A stretch of DNA of 64,000 bases from Deltaproteobacteria bacterium (GTDB lineage: Bacteria > Myxococcota > Kuafuiibacteriia > Kuafuiibacteriales > Kuafuiibacteriaceae): the NCBI GenBank assembly GCA_020632995.1, contig JACKEN010000001.1, forward strand, positions 186,001 through 250,000, given 5' to 3'. The notes beneath the pieces were generated by a model that saw only the letters and a program-made list of their open reading frames with translations, did not search any database and had not been told where the DNA came from. Shown one piece after another: positions 61,805-64,000 of this stretch. Positions within the stretch are counted from its first letter, which is position 1. Every line of letters begins with the position of its first letter. The translations under genes were made by a program, and so were the position numbers.

Positions 61805-63076
61805 ATGGAGTCCCGCATCTCGGGCTTCTACCGCTGGCCCCTGGCTCGGCGGCGGGAGGCCCTGGCCCAGCTCCTGGGGCGGCCGGTGGACGACCTGGCC
61901 GCGCTCGATCCCGAGGGGCTGCCCCTGGCCCAGGCCGACCAGCTCATCGAGAACGTGATCGGGGTGCTGGGGCTGCCGGTGGGGCTGGGGCTCAACCTCC
62001 AGGTGAACGGCGAGGACGTGCTCGTGCCCATGGCGGTGGAGGAGCCGTCGGTGGTGGCGGCGTTCAGCCACGCGGCCAAGATGGCCCGGGCGGGGGGCGG
62101 GTTCAGCGCGGAGGCGGATCCGCCGGTGATGATCGGGCAGGTCCAGGTGCTCTGCGACTCGGTGGCCTCGGCCGACGCGGCGGTGGCCGCGCTCAGCGCG
62201 CACCTGTCGGACCTCGAGGCGGCGGCGCACGGGGCCACCCTGCGCCTGGCCCGGCGGGGCGGGGGGCTGGTGGATCTCTTGATCCGCCGGCTCGAGGACC
62301 CCGAGGGCGGGCCGCCGGTGGTGGTGCTGCAGCTCGGGGTGGACGTGCGGGAGGCGATGGGGGCCAACGCCGTCAACTCGGCTTGCGAGGCGCTGGCCGA
62401 GCCGGTCGAGGTGATCACCCGGTGCCCGGTGAACCTGCGGATCCTGAGCAACCTGAGCGACCGCCGGCTGGCCCGGGCCTCGGTCCGGATCCCGGTCGAG
62501 GTGGTGGGGGGCGAGGACGTGGCCCTCCGGATCGCGGAGGCCGACCGCTTCGCCCGGGTGGATCCGTACCGCGCGGCAACCCACAACAAGGGGCTGATGA
62601 ACGGGGTCGACGCGGTGGCGCTGGCCACCGGGAACGACTGGCGCGCCCTGGAGGCGGGGGCCCACGCCTACGCGGCCCGGGACGGCACCTACCGGGGCCT
62701 CACCCGCTGGACGGTCTCGCAGGGGAGCCTGCACGGGCAGGTGGCCTTGCCGATGGCGGTGGGCACGGTGGGCGGCGCCACCCGGAGCCACCCCACGGTG
62801 GCCCTGTTGCGGGCGGTGCTGGGGGCGCGGGACGCCCAGACCCTGGCCGGGATCTTCGCCGCGGTGGGGCTGGCCCAGAACCTGGGCGCGCTCCGGGCCC
62901 TCGCGGCGGAGGGGATCCAGAGCGGGCACATGGCGCTCCACGCAAGGCAGCTTGCCCTGGCCGCTGGCGCCTCGGTGGAGGAGGTCCCCGAGGTGGTGGC
63001 CCGGGTGGTGGCGGAGGGCGCGGTGACCGCGGCGAAGGTGGAGGCGGCGCTCCTCGCCCTCCGGGCCCAAGAATGA
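61805..63076 (+). CDS. mvaA: Class II (degradative-type) hydroxymethylglutaryl-CoA reductase
   Basis: 423 residues. Signature blocks: VPMAVEEPSVVAAFSHAAKM (catalytic Glu), DVREAMGANAVNSACEAL, THNKGLMNGVDAVALATGND (Lys and Asp), and the His of GHMALHARQLALAAG. The length suits class II enzymes, which interconvert HMG-CoA and mevalonate with NAD(P)H. With the mevalonate kinase at 53941 it places two mevalonate-pathway steps in this window. Palindromes of the dispersed family occur at 62719, 62737 and 62942 in the 3' part. Confidence 0.94.
   Translation: MESRISGFYRWPLARRREALAQLLGRPVDDLAALDPEGLPLAQADQLIENVIGVLGLPVGLGLNLQVNGEDVLVPMAVEEPSVVAAFSHAAKMARAGGGFSAEADPPVMIGQVQVLCDSVASADAAVAALSAHLSDLEAAAHGATLRLARRGGGLVDLLIRRLEDPEGGPPVVVLQLGVDVREAMGANAVNSACEALAEPVEVITRCPVNLRILSNLSDRRLARASVRIPVEVVGGEDVALRIAEADRFARVDPYRAATHNKGLMNGVDAVALATGNDWRALEAGAHAYAARDGTYRGLTRWTVSQGSLHGQVALPMAVGTVGGATRSHPTVALLRAVLGARDAQTLAGIFAAVGLAQNLGALRALAAEGIQSGHMALHARQLALAAGASVEEVPEVVARVVAEGAVTAAKVEAALLALRAQE
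62942..62955. repeat. Dispersed palindrome GCAAG-N4-CTTGC
   Basis: Perfect copy, spacer GCAG, in the HMG-CoA reductase gene. Here the reading frame is different (GCA-AGG-CAG-CTT-GCC), so the shared sequence is not simply a Gln-x-x-Leu peptide motif. Confidence 0.75.
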
Positions 63077-63759
63077 GCGCCATGCATCCGCTGATTCGAG
63101 TGCAGGTCGTGTTGACGGTGACCCTCCTGCCGACGATGGCATCTGCCGCCACCGTCACCGGCACCGTGGCCTGGAGCGAGCCGCGCGCCTTCGGGCCGGT
63201 GGCGCCGGCCCAGGATCCCGAGGTCTGCGGGGCCCACGGGCCGCTGTTGCCGCGCGAGGTCCGGGTCGACGCCGCGGGCGGGGTCGAGGGCGCGCTCGTC
63301 TTCGTCGAGGGCACCGACGGCGCGCCGCCACCGACCGAAGCGCAGGTGCGCTTGTCACACTGCCGCTTCGAGCCGCGCCTGCTCGCCCTCGTGGTGGGGA
63401 GCACGGTGCGCTTTCGCTCCCAGGATCCGATCCTGCACAACGTGACGCTGGAGGGGCCGGACGGGGTGGTGCTCCACAGCGCGACCCTGGTGACGGCGGG
63501 GCAGGTGACGCCGGCCTGGTGCCTGACCGCGCCTGGGCACTACCGGGTCCGCTCCCGGGCCGGGCACCGGTGGATGAACGCTCATCTGTGGGTGTACGCA
63601 GGCGGCGCGGTGACGGTGTCGGGCCAGGGCGGGCACTTCCGGCTGGACGGGGTCGCGCGCGGGCCGCGGCAGGTCGAGGCGTGGCACCCGGACCTCGGCC
63701 TGACCGAGGCGCTCGTACGCGTGGAGACGGGCACCGCCGCGGTTGGATTGCGCTTCTGA
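63073..63759 (+). CDS. Cupredoxin-type periplasmic protein with regulatory-like C-terminal domain
   Basis: 228 residues, ATGA overlap with HMG-CoA reductase (an ATG at 63082 is possible). Signal peptide MHPLIRVQVVLTVTLLPTMA. Copper-site candidates are the His in ILHNVTLEG, Cys in TPAWCLTAPGHY and the following His/Met in HRWMNAHLWV, in the order found in cupredoxin folds. It then ends with a carboxypeptidase-regulatory-like unit (GGHFRLDGVARGPRQVEAWH). It may be a copper or electron-transfer protein. Confidence 0.78.
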   Translation: MSAMHPLIRVQVVLTVTLLPTMASAATVTGTVAWSEPRAFGPVAPAQDPEVCGAHGPLLPREVRVDAAGGVEGALVFVEGTDGAPPPTEAQVRLSHCRFEPRLLALVVGSTVRFRSQDPILHNVTLEGPDGVVLHSATLVTAGQVTPAWCLTAPGHYRVRSRAGHRWMNAHLWVYAGGAVTVSGQGGHFRLDGVARGPRQVEAWHPDLGLTEALVRVETGTAAVGLRF

Positions 63760-63776
63760 ATGGGGTCTCCTCACTG

Positions 63777-64000
63777 ATGAAGAAGCTGCTGAAGTTCTTG
63801 CATGAGCTCGGCACGGTTGGGCTGATGGGCGCCGCGGCGGCCCAGCTGATCTACGCGACCCACGCCGCCGACCTCGGCCCGGCGGAGTACGCGGCGGCTC
63901 GGCAGGGAATCCTGCTGATGACGAAGCTCCTGCTCATGCCATCCCTCGTGTTGGTGATCGTGAGCGGGCTGCTGGCGATGGGCCTGCACCAGCCCTTCCA
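63777..64000 (+). CDS. Membrane protein, DUF2269-like (partial, cut by the right edge)
   Basis: The first 74 residues are visible: a helix MKKLLKFLHELGTVGLMGAA, a loop HAADLGPAEYAAARQGI and a second helix (LLMTKLLLMPSLVLVIVSGL). The H-E-L-x-x-V start and spacing resemble DUF2269 small integral membrane proteins. The rest lies off the window. It starts 17 bp after the cupredoxin-type gene and is probably cotranscribed. Confidence 0.65.
   Translation, partial: MKKLLKFLHELGTVGLMGAAAAQLIYATHAADLGPAEYAAARQGILLMTKLLLMPSLVLVIVSGLLAMGLHQPF

Overview
The window is very GC-rich (roughly 70 percent by eye) and densely coding. Gene content suggests a Myxococcota-type (former Deltaproteobacteria) chromosome, probably from an environmental assembly; this is inference. 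It carries many short-lipobox lipoproteins, Cys-rich, VWA, PKD, thrombospondin-3 and PPC-domain secreted proteins, a PEGA-domain pseudokinase, an MJ0042-type zinc-ribbon protein, a HEAT-cyclophilin fusion and two mevalonate-pathway genes. GTG and TTG starts and 4-base ATGA/GTGA overlaps are common. No rRNA, tRNA, CRISPR array, integrase or intact transposon was seen.

Layout. 1-4.1 kb: minus-strand surface lipoproteins (VWA, Cys-rich, LamG-like) and a barrel-like protein. 4.2-13.5 kb: DEAD-box helicase, an unknown gene, the HEAT-cyclophilin lipoprotein, a degenerate CpaF-like ATPase, small unknown proteins and a large lipoprotein. 13.5-15.4 kb: a decayed tract with fragments of at least two genes. 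15.5-20 kb: EEP-family protein, a protein with a thrice-repeated Cys module, an AtoE-type transporter and a DUF4304-like protein. 20-23.5 kb: minus-strand operon of two paralogous left-handed beta-helix proteins, a protease-like protein without catalytic residues and a small membrane protein. 23.5-24.5 kb: broken RCC1-repeat gene. 24.5-36 kb: Fic-fold protein lacking the catalytic His, IlvE, patatin, several unknown secreted proteins, a YchF-like GTPase, the pseudokinase and a metallophosphoesterase. 36-50 kb: HelD-like helicase, M50 protease, PKD and Ig-like lipoproteins, MltF-like transglycosylase, acyl-CoA ligase, Rieske protein, NlpC/P60 protein with a beta-rich tail. 50-58.4 kb: zinc-ribbon/SH3 protein, TSP3/PPC lipoprotein, frameshifted GHMP kinase, peroxiredoxin, and a LysR regulator divergent from a quinone-oxidoreductase-type MDR with paired operators. 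58.4-61.8 kb: an accessory-looking, lower-GC island with an RNA ligase carrying an AT-hook/RHH-like leader, a SUKH-like protein and a duplicated lipoprotein, one copy broken. 61.8-64 kb: class II HMG-CoA reductase, a cupredoxin-type protein and a partial membrane protein.

The most unusual signal is not a gene. An interrupted palindrome, GCAAG-N4-CTTGC, occurs nine times perfectly and many more times with one transition mismatch, scattered from 6.9 to 63 kb, mostly inside genes on both strands. In coding regions it usually reads CAA-GNN-NNC-TTG, using Gln and Leu codons that appear rare here, so selection on the DNA is a reasonable hypothesis. Other repeat features are a 78-bp triplicate (30.6 kb) and simple-sequence tracts with inverted repeats (51.5 and 48.8 kb). 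Several genes show compensating single-base frameshifts, so sequence error must be weighed before calling pseudogenes.
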